Shown here one piece after another: positions 1-8,573 of a stretch of DNA of 64,000 nucleotides. The DNA is from Armatimonadota bacterium. Its GTDB lineage: Bacteria > Armatimonadota > Fimbriimonadia > Fimbriimonadales > Fimbriimonadaceae. The notes under the pieces are model-generated. The model had not been told where the DNA came from. It saw nothing but the letters and a program-made list of their open reading frames with translations, and made no database searches. The stretch is from positions 124,001 through 188,000 of the forward strand of contig WGMG01000004.1 of assembly GCA_016125185.1 (NCBI GenBank), in the 5' to 3' direction. Every line of letters starts with the position of its first letter. Position 1 is the first letter of the stretch. The translations under genes and the position numbers were made by a program.

Positions 1-573
1 TTGGTCGATCAGCGAATCTGGATCGGCGGATGGGGAACGGCCAAGAACGGCGTCACCAACGCCCCGAACATCCCCACTGAGGAGATTTTCTCCATGCCCC
101 ACCGAGACCGCGTGCAAGGCACGGTTTCCAGCACGCTTCCGCTGAGCTTGCGGGGGCAGGTGGTCGATAAGATTCAGGTGGAGTTTAAGGACGGCGTGGT
201 GGTGCGCGCCTCGGCGGGCGAGGGCGAAAAGACGCTGATCGGCCTCCTGGACACCGACGAGGGCTCGCGCCGATTGGGTGAGGTCGCGCTGGTGCCGCCC
301 GGGTGCGCGGTGGCCCGCACCGGCCTGCTGTTCACCAACACACTGTACGATGAGAACGCGGCTTGCCACATTGCGCTCGGCTCATCGTTTGCCGAGAACA
401 TGATGGGCTACGACGACCTGTCGGCCGACGAGCGGCTGGCAGCGGGGTCTAACGACAGCCGCATCCACGTGGACTGGATGATCGGCTCACGCGAGGTCGA
501 GGTCGATGGCATTTTGCCTAGCGGCGAGCGCAAGCCTCTGATGCGCGGTTTGGACTGGGTCGAGGCGGTTTAG
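1..573 (+). CDS. M29-family (thermophilic) aminopeptidase, C-terminal part
   Basis: Only the last 190 residues are in the window; the reading frame is open at base 1 and the true start lies upstream. The sequence matches the C-terminal half of the M29 aminopeptidases (PepS/AmpS/aminopeptidase T), cytoplasmic dimetal exopeptidases that remove N-terminal residues from peptides. Diagnostic stretches are NIPTEEIFSMPHRD, the block LLDTDEGSRRLGEVALVP, and LFTNTLYDENAACHIALG, which carry metal-binding Glu, His and Asp residues in this family. The end is intact, with a stop at 571-573. Downstream lies a 500-base repeat-rich gap, so it is the last gene of its transcription unit. Family assignment is firm; substrate is not known. 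Confidence 0.9.
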   Translation: MVDQRIWIGGWGTAKNGVTNAPNIPTEEIFSMPHRDRVQGTVSSTLPLSLRGQVVDKIQVEFKDGVVVRASAGEGEKTLIGLLDTDEGSRRLGEVALVPPGCAVARTGLLFTNTLYDENAACHIALGSSFAENMMGYDDLSADERLAAGSNDSRIHVDWMIGSREVEVDGILPSGERKPLMRGLDWVEAV

Positions 574-1079
574 GAGGATTTGGTGCAAAGTGCGGAGTGC
601 GGAGCAAACTGCCGAAAGGACTTGGATCACCACGGTCCTTCAGACCTCGTGCCGTTTGTCGATCGATACCCAGCCTTCGCAGGCTGGGCTAACTTGGATC
701 GCTCCGTTGGAGCTCACGCAAGAGGAGCTGTTTGGGAGTTGCCCCGATCTCGGGACACAATGCGGCGCTAAGCGCCGGGTCGCTTTCGCTCCTTGGACGA
801 TTACAGTTACGAGGCTGTCCAGGGGTCTTTGCTTCGCTTCGACACCCTGGCTAACATCTGCGACCCCTCCGGGGTCGAGACCTCTTTGCGCGAAGATCCG
901 CTCCTGGGAGAGGAAACAAAGCCTCGGGTGGCCCGTATAGCCGAAGGCTATGCGGGAAATTGACCAGCCATTAGACGAGGTCAGCATCCCGGATGCTGGA
1001 ATTAGCCACGCTACGCCCCTTGAGGGGAGTCGGCAAGCGTAGCGAGCCGGTAGGAAGTCCGCACAAGCAGGCGCGCTAC
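574..1079. repeat. Intergenic gap made of dispersed repeat modules
   Basis: No convincing gene lies in these 506 bases. The gap contains a module at 629-713 that recurs at 6155-6236 (shared blocks ACCACGGTCCTTCAGACCT and CTAACTTGGATCGCTCCGTT, with a CCCAGCC/GGCTGGG inverted repeat between them). It also holds a CTCCTGGGAGAGGAAA box (901-916) with a near copy around 6079-6098, a TATAGCCGAAGGCTATGCGG box (about 935-955) with a near copy at about 6126-6146, and a module at 1003-1050 (TAGCCACGCTACGCCCCTTG) that belongs to a family also seen near 14767, 21793 and 27545. Confidence 0.7.
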
Positions 1080-1424
1080 CTACAATGCGTCCGCTTTCCC
1101 GTACAGCCGAGCGGGTGGCTCCGAGAAGTACTTGAACAGCGCCGGGCACAGCCACCCTTCCATTTCCAGTCCCGCGCAGTAGTACACGTTGCCGGACATC
1201 TCGGGACGCCGCCACTCGAACTCGTGTTGATACCCAGGGAACGGTTCGGCGGAAAACACCAGCCGGAAGCCCTTTTCGGCGTCAGGGATGTCCTTCGTCC
1301 AGGCGTCTAGAATCGTATCCGCTCCGCCCACGAATGGTTCTTGCGACAGACCCACTCGCTCGTCGTCGAAGACCCAAATACCGTACGCCTTGTACGGCGA
1401 AATCACAAACAGCGAGTTGCCCAT
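1080..1424 (-). CDS. Conserved hypothetical protein, DUF6717-like
   Basis: A 114-residue soluble protein with no signal peptide or membrane segment. The N-terminal pattern, an aromatic/hydrophobic strand followed by GIWVFDDERVGLSQEPFVGG, recalls the small DUF6717 family; this is from memory and moderate in strength. Function unknown. The ATG at 1422-1424 is supported by a TAAACT hexamer exactly six bases upstream on this strand, one of many such boxes in the window. It is divergent from the MOSC gene, with only 36 bases between the two starts. Confidence 0.7.
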   Translation of the reverse strand: MGNSLFVISPYKAYGIWVFDDERVGLSQEPFVGGADTILDAWTKDIPDAEKGFRLVFSAEPFPGYQHEFEWRRPEMSGNVYYCAGLEMEGWLCPALFKYFSEPPARLYGKADAL

Positions 1425-1430
1425 CGCTCA

Positions 1431-1436
1431 AGTTTA
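1431..1436 (-). promoter_or_regulatory. Candidate leaderless -10 box for the DUF6717-like gene
   Basis: TAAACT on the minus strand, six bases before the ATG at 1424. Fits the TAnnnT pattern shared by many starts here; there is no Shine-Dalgarno sequence between box and start. Confidence 0.5.
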
Positions 1437-1448
1437 CTGGGTGAGAGG

Positions 1449-1454
1449 TACGCT
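1449..1454 (+). promoter_or_regulatory. Candidate leaderless -10 box for the MOSC gene
   Basis: TACGCT, six bases before the GTG at 1461. Matches TAnnnT only at the three key positions, so it is weaker than most, but the spacing is exact and supports the GTG as the start. Confidence 0.35.
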
Positions 1455-1460
1455 CCAGAC

Positions 1461-2126
1461 GTGCTCGCGGGTGAGATTCTTTCGGTCCAGGTGGGCCTGC
1501 CCAAGGTCTACCAAAGCGCCTCAGACGATGGCGAGGATCGCACCTGGTCGTCCGGCATCTTCAAGCGCGCGGTCGAGGGTCCGGTCCGTCTCGGCGAGAC
1601 GAATTTGGACGGCGACGGGCAAGCCGATCTGGTCCATCACGGCGGTCCCGACCGGGCTCTGCTCCTCTATTCCGCCGCCCATTACCCCTTCTGGGAGGAT
1701 CGCTTCGGACACTCCCTCGAGTTCGGGAGCTTTGGCGAAAACCTCACAATCACAGACATGGACGAGCTTCAGGTTTGCCTCGGCGACCGCTTCACTATCG
1801 GTGAAGTGGAGATCGAGGTCAGCCAGCCGCGTCTGCCATGCTTCAAACTGGCGCGACGCCTGGACAAACCTGGTTTGAACCTGGAAGTGATGGAAAACCG
1901 ACGCGGCGGATGGTACACGCGCACGCTCAAGTCCGGCTCGATCCAGCGCGGCGATCGCTTGCAGCAGACGGCTCAGCCGAACCCGCAGTGGACCATCGAC
2001 CGGTGTTTTGCCACCTTCATCAGCGAGAAAAAGGACCGTGACGTGCTAGCCGAGCTCGCCGCCCTGCCGCAACTCAGCGAGCTATGGCGCACCAACCTCC
2101 AGCGCCGCCTCGCGCAACTCGGGTGA
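1461..2126 (+). CDS. MOSC domain protein, YiiM-like
   Basis: A 221-residue MOSC-domain protein. MOSC domains bind the molybdenum cofactor, and YiiM-type members reduce N-hydroxylated compounds such as 6-hydroxylaminopurine. The family hallmarks are visible: LVHHGGPDRALLLY, FGENLTITDMDE, and VSQPRLPCFKLARR, whose Cys is the expected cofactor ligand. A C-terminal extension ending in LWRTNLQRRLAQLG corresponds to the YiiM tail. The GTG at 1461 is chosen because the preceding frame overlaps the divergent gene and because a TACGCT box sits six bases upstream. Stop and the next start are three bases apart, so it is co-transcribed with the NTPase/membrane fusion. Confidence 0.85.
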   Translation: MLAGEILSVQVGLPKVYQSASDDGEDRTWSSGIFKRAVEGPVRLGETNLDGDGQADLVHHGGPDRALLLYSAAHYPFWEDRFGHSLEFGSFGENLTITDMDELQVCLGDRFTIGEVEIEVSQPRLPCFKLARRLDKPGLNLEVMENRRGGWYTRTLKSGSIQRGDRLQQTAQPNPQWTIDRCFATFISEKKDRDVLAELAALPQLSELWRTNLQRRLAQLG

Positions 2127-2129
2127 CCC

Positions 2130-3458
2130 ATGCTCCTCGTCGCGATCACCGGGCCGGTTGGAAGTGAGAAAACCACCACCCTGCGCGATTTCGCCGAGTG
2201 GACGACCGAGCAGGGTGCGCGAGTCGATGGCTTTGTTTCGTTGGCGGGCCGACGTCCGGTTGCCCACGAAGGGGCCGACGCCTACACGTGGCTGTGGGTA
2301 CGCACCAACGACCGCCAGCCTTTCGCCCATCGCACCCCCGACGGACCGTTTGAGGTCGATCCCGCCGCGCTTGCGAGCCTGGCCGAGTGGGCGGGCGCAT
2401 TGCCGCCCAAGCTGGATCTCGTGGTCATGGACGAGTTTGGCAAGTGGGAAGCGGCGGGCGAGGGCATCCTTTCGGCCTGGCCGGCGGTGGCGGCGGCCAA
2501 GCCGCGCATGGTGGTCGTCACCCTCCGCCAAGGCCTGCGGACCGAGATCGAAGCGAGGCTGGGGCGACGATTCGACCGCGTCCTCGATGCCGACGATGGC
2601 GACACGGCCGGCGAGCTTCGGAGCATGTACTCCGAGTTGAGGGATTGGGAGCGGGTCGGCGTGTTTGGCGCGACCTCGGGTGGGCTGGAGTGCTCGCTGG
2701 GTACTTATCTGCATGCCACCCGATTCCCGTTTACCGGCACCGTCATGGGCTCGCTTCAGGCGGCCACGCTGGCCCTCGCCTCGCGCGATTTGGGCCGCAA
2801 GGAGCTGGTCGTTTGGATATCGAGCATCGCTGCCGGGCTGAAGGCGTTCAGCCCCAGCAGTGCGCGGTTTACGCCTATGCTCGCCATCGCGGTGCAGGGC
2901 TTTTTGTTCATGACCGGAGCCGCGATTGGACGCTGGACCCGGCTCGGATTCGCCCTCGGCGCGTTCCTGGTCGGGCTGTGGGCGGCGCTGCAAGGACTGC
3001 TGATTCAGGGGCTGTTTTTCGGACGTCCGTTGGTGCGGGCCTACGGCTTTGCCGTGGCCTGGATTCGAACGCACCTGGGCCTCTCGCCGCCGAATATCTG
3101 GGTCGCGATGCTGATTCTGTGTCTGGTGAACGGCCTGCTGTCGGTGGGGCTGACGATGCTGATCGTGCGGCGCACGCCGCGCCTGCCGTCGCCGTCATCG
3201 CCGGGTTCGGCGGTCCGCCGCCAATGGCTGTTTTGGACTCCGCTCGTCGTAGTGTGTACGGTACTGTTCGCCGCGGGCGAGAACCCCACTAGCCTACTGT
3301 GGGTGGTGTTTCGGTACGCGGCGGTCTCGGCGATGCTGTTCGGATTGGCGCGAGCCCTGCGCGGGTTTGACCTCGAAGGGTTGCTGCATCGGCGCGGCCT
3401 CTGGGGTCCAGCGGTCGCTCTGCGGACGGCGAAGGACGAGCGTAAAGAAAGTGCTTAG
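2130..3458 (+). CDS. P-loop NTPase (THEP1/DUF2478-like) fused to an integral membrane domain
   Basis: A 442-residue two-part protein. Residues 1-170 look like a small P-loop nucleoside triphosphatase: a Walker A-like loop GPVGSEKTTT near residue 8, with Ser-Glu where Gly is usual before the Lys, and a Walker B-like VVMDEFGKWE near 98-107. Residues about 175-415 are a polytopic membrane domain. Its start (GATSGGLECSLGTYLH, then RFPFTGTVMG, then LKAFSPSSARFTPMLAIAVQG) resembles standalone membrane proteins that in Bacteroidetes sit beside THEP1-type NTPases. The fusion therefore joins two genes that are neighbours elsewhere. Substrate unknown; the MOSC partner hints at cofactor or metal handling, which is inference. 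Confidence 0.75.
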   Translation: MLLVAITGPVGSEKTTTLRDFAEWTTEQGARVDGFVSLAGRRPVAHEGADAYTWLWVRTNDRQPFAHRTPDGPFEVDPAALASLAEWAGALPPKLDLVVMDEFGKWEAAGEGILSAWPAVAAAKPRMVVVTLRQGLRTEIEARLGRRFDRVLDADDGDTAGELRSMYSELRDWERVGVFGATSGGLECSLGTYLHATRFPFTGTVMGSLQAATLALASRDLGRKELVVWISSIAAGLKAFSPSSARFTPMLAIAVQGFLFMTGAAIGRWTRLGFALGAFLVGLWAALQGLLIQGLFFGRPLVRAYGFAVAWIRTHLGLSPPNIWVAMLILCLVNGLLSVGLTMLIVRRTPRLPSPSSPGSAVRRQWLFWTPLVVVCTVLFAAGENPTSLLWVVFRYAAVSAMLFGLARALRGFDLEGLLHRRGLWGPAVALRTAKDERKESA

Positions 3459-3492
3459 TGCCAGGTGCCCTCGGCACTAAGCAATCAACCGG

Positions 3493-5970
3493 CTACCGAA
3501 CCTGCCACTCCAGAATCCCGCCCGAGAAGCCGGTTTGGAGTTGCACCTGCAAGCGCAGTCCGCTGACCGTCAGCGGCGCGAAGTTCACGCGGTTGAACAG
3601 GTCGCGGTCGCATCCCGGCTCGCCGTTGGGTTTGATCGGTACCCATTTGCCGTCCACCAGTCCCAAAATCGACCAGCTTTTCGGCACTCGGCACATGCCG
3701 TGACCCGAGTCGTCGAACCAATACACGTCCACACCCTTCACCGAGCGCGGCTTCTCGAAGTTGTACTGCACCCACTCGGTCGAGCCCTTGTGGTCCCACC
3801 ACGTGAAACGCGGGATGCCCTCGTCGCCGGACGATTTCGGCAGAATGCCATCGCACATGGCGATCACGTCGTCGCTCTCAAACACGTGCGAGGCGGTCGG
3901 GCCGTACGGAAGCGGCTTCGGCGGCTCGGCCCACGCCTTGCCATTTTTGGCCAGCCACGGGAACGCCGAGATGCGCAGTCGCGCCGCGCCCATCGGCACC
4001 AGCGTGATCTTCTGCACCGGGTCGGCGGAGACGGTCGGGCTCTGCTGAAGCTCGGACACCAAGCCGAAGCGATCGATGGTCCAAGAAGGCAGGATCGCGC
4101 CCTTGGCTTGAATCTGGATCGGCACCTCGTCGAGGGTAAATGGGAAGTTGGACGACGGCCACGGACGCTTGGCGACGGTCAACGACCGCTCGGGGTGCGC
4201 GGGGTCGATCGCCAGCGCATAGTTCCACGGAGTGGTGGGCGTGTAGGCGTAGGCGGGCCATGCCTCGGTATCCAGCGATTTCTGCCATTGCGAGTCGCCG
4301 AGGGCGGTCTTGGTGCTATCGAACCGCGTCACTTTCTCGCCGATCTTGAGCGAGAAGGTGAGGGGGCCATAGTCCACGCTCACGCTGTCGTGGTTGGCTT
4401 GCCACTGCTGGACGCTCAGCTTCATCGGCAGTTCCAGCGCGACCTTATCGCCGGTCTTCCAGGCTCGCTCGATGCGCATAAAGCCGGACTCCTTGCCCGC
4501 CAGCGACATTGCCTTGCCGTTCACGGTCAGCGTTGCGTTCTTGGTCCACGCGGGTAGGCGCAGGTACAACGGGAAGCGGTTCGATTTCTTGCCGGTGTCG
4601 ATGCTCAAGCGGATGCTCTGCTCGAACGGGTAGTGCGAGTCCTCCTTGATCGTGACCGAGCGGCCGTCGCCTGCCTTGGCCGTCACCGATGACGCGCTGT
4701 ACAGGGCGGCGGCGAGGCCGTTGTCGTTGGTGGCCATCCACAGATGCTCGCTGAAATAGGGCCAGCCCATGCCGTGGTTGTGCTGACAGCATCGGTGGCT
4801 CAGCGGGTTGTACATCGTCATCGGGCCGCCGTTTTGGTAGCCCGGCGCGTGGTTGAACTGGTCGGAGGTCGCCATGTTCGGGCTAGTGAGGTAGCGGAGC
4901 GATGTGCAGTCCGGCGTGAGGGCGGCGGGGTAGGTGTTGAAGGCGACGTTTTCGCAATGGTCGGCCCACATGGTGTCGCCCGAGATGCCGAGAAGCTCCT
5001 CGTCGGAGTACATCTGCTCGACCATGCCGCAGGTCTCGACCGCCTGGCGCGGGTCAGATTTGCCTGGTCGCGCGTTCTCGTCGGCGCCGTACATGCCGCC
5101 GGGAACGTTGCCGTACAGCCGCCGCAAGGTGGCGAAATTGTTGTAGGCGGCTTGGAGCGATTGGCTCTTCTTGCTCTGCTGGAAGAAGATTCCGGGCTCG
5201 TCGAAGCACTCGGCCACGTTGACGTTGTGCCAGTCCGGCAGACTGTCCTTCATCGACCAATCCATCGTTCGGCGGTGGTTCTTCTCGGCCAACTCCAGCA
5301 GTTTAGCGTCGCCGGTGAGGTCGTACAGCCAGTAGATGCTCGACAGGTTGTCGCCGCCGCGCGCGTGCTGCCAGTAGCCGGTTAGGAACTCCTTGTCGGG
5401 AATGGTGAGTTGGTAGTGGAAGTAGCTCGTCATCAGGTCGATCACGCGCTTGTCGTGGGTCGCCTCGTAGTAGGTGCGCAGGCACTCCAGCATGAGCATG
5501 TTGCCCCAGAAATCGCGCGAGCCGTCGTCCATGTGCTGGTTGGGGCCGAAGTCGCCGTCGGGTCGCTGACTGGCCAGCGCCGCCTCGATCCAGCCTTGCG
5601 CCTCCTTGATCATCGCTGGGTCCTTCAGTTGGTAAGCCAGACTGATGTAGCCCTTCAGCCAGTAGGGGACCTCTTCCCAGCCCGCGTGGCCCTTGCCGTC
5701 CTTGTCTAGCCAAGCGTTGCCATCGACCTTCAGCCAAGCGCTGATGTGGGGCAGATTGCCATTGAGCCCGGCGCGTTGGCGCTTTAGATACTCGCGAAGC
5801 CATCCGCTGGCCGTGACTGATCCGACCGGGAGCTTGATGAGCGGATTTCGGGCAAGAGGAGCGCGGTTGCCCACGTAATATGCGTTGGCCGATGCGACGG
5901 AAGGCGACTTGACGAAGGTCACCTGGTCACCGGCGGCAAGGACAATCGAGAGCGCGAGCTGACAAAGCAT
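3493..5970 (-). CDS. Secreted GH127-type glycoside hydrolase (beta-L-arabinofuranosidase-like)
   Basis: An 825-residue protein of the DUF1680/GH127 group, retaining hydrolases best known as beta-L-arabinofuranosidases. In the characterised enzyme a Zn-bound Cys is the nucleophile, held by Glu-x-Cys and a Cys-Cys pair. Here ETCGM supplies Glu312 and Cys314, HRCCQHNHG supplies Cys394 and Cys395, and Glu298 in GADENARPG sits where the acid/base is expected. An (alpha/alpha)6 barrel fills residues about 50-430, beta-sandwich regions follow, and the end (from about residue 690) looks like a discoidin-type module. The leader is short and lacks Arg/Lys (MLCQLALSIVLAAG), yet export is likely. It stands alone between repeat-rich gaps; sugar substrate not proven. 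Confidence 0.85.
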   Translation of the reverse strand: MLCQLALSIVLAAGDQVTFVKSPSVASANAYYVGNRAPLARNPLIKLPVGSVTASGWLREYLKRQRAGLNGNLPHISAWLKVDGNAWLDKDGKGHAGWEEVPYWLKGYISLAYQLKDPAMIKEAQGWIEAALASQRPDGDFGPNQHMDDGSRDFWGNMLMLECLRTYYEATHDKRVIDLMTSYFHYQLTIPDKEFLTGYWQHARGGDNLSSIYWLYDLTGDAKLLELAEKNHRRTMDWSMKDSLPDWHNVNVAECFDEPGIFFQQSKKSQSLQAAYNNFATLRRLYGNVPGGMYGADENARPGKSDPRQAVETCGMVEQMYSDEELLGISGDTMWADHCENVAFNTYPAALTPDCTSLRYLTSPNMATSDQFNHAPGYQNGGPMTMYNPLSHRCCQHNHGMGWPYFSEHLWMATNDNGLAAALYSASSVTAKAGDGRSVTIKEDSHYPFEQSIRLSIDTGKKSNRFPLYLRLPAWTKNATLTVNGKAMSLAGKESGFMRIERAWKTGDKVALELPMKLSVQQWQANHDSVSVDYGPLTFSLKIGEKVTRFDSTKTALGDSQWQKSLDTEAWPAYAYTPTTPWNYALAIDPAHPERSLTVAKRPWPSSNFPFTLDEVPIQIQAKGAILPSWTIDRFGLVSELQQSPTVSADPVQKITLVPMGAARLRISAFPWLAKNGKAWAEPPKPLPYGPTASHVFESDDVIAMCDGILPKSSGDEGIPRFTWWDHKGSTEWVQYNFEKPRSVKGVDVYWFDDSGHGMCRVPKSWSILGLVDGKWVPIKPNGEPGCDRDLFNRVNFAPLTVSGLRLQVQLQTGFSGGILEWQVR

Positions 5971-6554
5971 GGAGTAAGGTCAAGGTACCCGAAGTGGGGT
6001 AGAGTTGGAGGTCTGCTGAAGCCTGAAGCCTATTCTCTACCTCACCTCTTCGCGAGCTCCTACGTCGCGCGAAGGTCCTCTCCTGGTAGGAGAGGAAATG
6101 GGTCCTTCCGAAATTCCTGGTGGCATATAACCGAAGGCCATGCGGGATGGGAAAACCACGGTCCTTCAGACCTTCTTATATAGCATCGATACCCAGCCCG
6201 CAAGGGCTGGGCTAACTTGGATCGCTCCGTTGGAGCGCAAACGAGAGTAGCCGTTTAGCAGTTGTGAGCGTTTCGTGGGTGGGTTATTGAGCGGAAAAGC
6301 CCCGAATCGCTACCTCGGCGCCGAGACTCAGTGCAAACTCTCGAATCAGTGAGGAGAGGTTCTGAGGTTCAAAAGTCTTCAAAAGACTGGATGACGTCTG
6401 AGGAAAACGCCTTGACCTTCCGACGAGACGCTCACATCCCTTGGTCCTCGCTGGATAGGATTGGTGGGCGCTGGTAAAGACGTCTGCTCGCCCGCCGAAG
6501 AAGGGCGAAGCTGGGATTTACCAGTGGTTCCCATCTGGCCATCATTTGTAGGGG
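5971..6554. repeat. Intergenic gap with two dispersed repeat copies
   Basis: 584 bases with no supported gene. It contains the second copy of the 629-713 module (6155-6236), near copies of the two small boxes of that first gap (about 6079-6146), and at 6262-6394 a diverged element that recurs at 32350-32481; the best conserved core is AGAGGTTCTGAGGTTCAAAA at 6355, part of a 27-base identity. The remainder shows nothing recognisable. Confidence 0.7.
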
Positions 6555-6935
6555 TCAAGCCGTCTCGCGCCGAACCACTAGATCGATCGATTGAGCCAGC
6601 ACAATGGCTAAGGTCATGGCGGTGGCGTAAGCAAAGAAGGCTCTTGCAAAAGGACTTACCGCAAGACAGGCGAAGACGATCAGCACCGCCGCACCCACCG
6701 ATAACCAGGCGACGACCTTCACCGTCTTCCGAAGTTTTTCTGGGCCGTAGGGCTCCTTTGGCTTACCCTTGATCCATGCTTCGACCTGCTTATTGAGATA
6801 GATGCAGAGCCCAGCAAACAAGCCTAATGCAATGGCGGCGTTGAGGCGATCATTGAAGACTAGAAAGCCAATTAGGGCCAGGGCGCCCGGCATCATATCC
6901 AGGAGATAGGATAGGATTTTGGCCAAAGTCCTCAT
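6555..6935 (-). CDS. Small hypothetical membrane protein, four predicted TM segments
   Basis: 126 residues with hydrophobic segments at about 14-28, 33-48, 72-92 and 100-118, and a basic loop rich in Lys and Pro (KGKPKEPYGPEKLRK) between the second and third. No family recognised. The protein is highly hydrophobic and has a clean ATG, which supports a real inner-membrane protein. It stands alone, pointing the same way as der but 231 bases downstream of it. Confidence 0.65.
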   Translation of the reverse strand: MRTLAKILSYLLDMMPGALALIGFLVFNDRLNAAIALGLFAGLCIYLNKQVEAWIKGKPKEPYGPEKLRKTVKVVAWLSVGAAVLIVFACLAVSPFARAFFAYATAMTLAIVLAQSIDLVVRRETA

Positions 6936-7166
6936 CGATCACATTGAGATTACACGATTGGGGGGAGGGGCAAGGCTGTTGTCGGTTTGACATCGTTTCG
7001 AACGCTTTCGCCTTTCCACCGGCTCGCTACGCTTTCCCTTCACATAAATCCTGCCTTCGTGGCAGGATTCATTGCGGACCCTTCCCCCTTGGAGTAGCGT
7101 GGTCGACTCGCTTAATTGGAATGTTAACCGCACTTGTGGCTAGAAGCTGGAAGCTAAAGCCAACCC

Positions 7167-8519
7167 CTACTTCTCATCCCGATCGTGGCTACTTCGCGCG
7201 AACAGCCGAATCGGCGTGCCTTGAAGCGGGAAGAGTTGCCGGATGCGGTTCAGCAGGTACCGGTGGTAGCTAAAGTGCATGATGTCTGGGTCGTTGCAGA
7301 ACAGCACGAACGTCGGCGGCGCGGTCGAGACCTGCGTCGCGTAGTACACCTTGAACTGCCGCCCCTTCGTCACGTGCGGGCGGTCGAAGATCGCGTCTTG
7401 GATCAGGCGGTTGAGCTGACCCGTCGAGATGCGGAAGTTGTAGCTCTCCAAGGCGCTGAGCACCGAGTCCAGCGCAGGCTCGAGTCCGGCGTGCTCCTTG
7501 GCCGATGTGAACACGATCGGCGCGTACGAAAGCTCGGGCATCTGGTCGCGAAAGATCTTGATGAAGTCCTTTTTGAGTTGGGAATTCTTCTTGGGTTGGC
7601 CGTTCGGCGGCTCCTTGACGTCCCACTTGTTGACCACCACCACGCACGATTTGCCTGCGTCGTGGGCCAGCTTCATCACGCGTTTGTCGCCGTCGGTCAG
7701 GCCCTCTTCGCCGTCCACCACCGCCATGGCGCACTCGCACCGGTCGATAGCCTTCTGCGCGCGGTTGACCATGTAGTACTCGACCGAGCCCTGAATCTTG
7801 CCCCGGCGGCGGATACCCGCCGTATCGATCAGGCGGAAGGTCTCGCCTTCGTAGTCGAGTTCGGTGTCGATCGCGTCGCGCGTGGTGCCGGCAATGTTCG
7901 AGACGATCATGCGCTGTTCGCCGGTAAAGGCGTTGACCAGCGAGCTTTTGCCCACGTTCGGTCGTCCGACGATGGCGAGGCGAATCTCCTCTTTCTCGTC
8001 CGGGTTCTCGGTGACTGCGGGAAGCATAGCCACGATCTCGTCCAGCAGGTCGGCCACGCCGCGTCCGTGCAGGCTGGAGACCGGGTAAACCTGCCCCAGA
8101 CCGAGGCCATAGAACTCGCCCGCAAAGTCTTCTCGGTCGAAGTTGTCGGCCTTGTTGGGCACGACTAGGATCGGGGTTTTGATGCCGCGAAGCTGGTTGG
8201 CAAGCTCGCGGTCGTCGGGGTGGACGCCGGAAGTGATATCGGCGAGAAAGACGATAGCATCGGCCTCGGAGAGCGCAACATTGGCTTGAACGCGAATCTG
8301 CTCGGCGAGAGGGTCGGATTCCTGGAAAACGATACCGCCGGTATCGACGACGTTGAACCGTTTACCGTTCCAGGTGACTTCGGCGTACAGGCGGTCGCGG
8401 GTGATTCCGGGAGTGTCTTCGACGACGGCGACGCGTTTTCCGACCAGGCGATTAAAAAACGTCGATTTGCCGACGTTGGGTCGTCCGACAATGACGACGG
8501 TTGGAAGAGATTTTTTCAT
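7167..8519 (-). CDS. der: Ribosome biogenesis GTPase Der
   Basis: A 450-residue double GTPase that assists 50S subunit assembly. Two complete G domains are visible: GRPNVGKSTFF, DTPGIT and NKAD in the first (residues 9-165), GRPNVGKSSLV, DTAGIRRRGKI and NKWD in the second (about 182-350). A KH-like domain ends the protein (YYATQVSTAPPTFVLFCNDP). Length is typical for the family. It appears monocistronic. Confidence 0.97.
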   Translation of the reverse strand: MKKSLPTVVIVGRPNVGKSTFFNRLVGKRVAVVEDTPGITRDRLYAEVTWNGKRFNVVDTGGIVFQESDPLAEQIRVQANVALSEADAIVFLADITSGVHPDDRELANQLRGIKTPILVVPNKADNFDREDFAGEFYGLGLGQVYPVSSLHGRGVADLLDEIVAMLPAVTENPDEKEEIRLAIVGRPNVGKSSLVNAFTGEQRMIVSNIAGTTRDAIDTELDYEGETFRLIDTAGIRRRGKIQGSVEYYMVNRAQKAIDRCECAMAVVDGEEGLTDGDKRVMKLAHDAGKSCVVVVNKWDVKEPPNGQPKKNSQLKKDFIKIFRDQMPELSYAPIVFTSAKEHAGLEPALDSVLSALESYNFRISTGQLNRLIQDAIFDRPHVTKGRQFKVYYATQVSTAPPTFVLFCNDPDIMHFSYHRYLLNRIRQLFPLQGTPIRLFARSSHDRDEK

Positions 8520-8560
8520 CGCGGGTGCCTCGGGCGAAAAACATGCGGGCCGTAAAAGGG

Positions 8561-8566
8561 TACCTT
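8561..8566 (+). promoter_or_regulatory. Candidate leaderless -10 box for the PagL-like gene
   Basis: TACCTT, seven bases before the ATG at 8574, with no Shine-Dalgarno sequence between them. Confidence 0.4.
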
Positions 8567-8573
8567 AACTCTA

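Noticed and set aside
2082-3074. Long open frame on the minus strand opposite the NTPase fusion
   Set aside because: Arg/Gly/Pro-rich, low-complexity translation antisense to a gene with clear domains; a product of high G+C codon bias.
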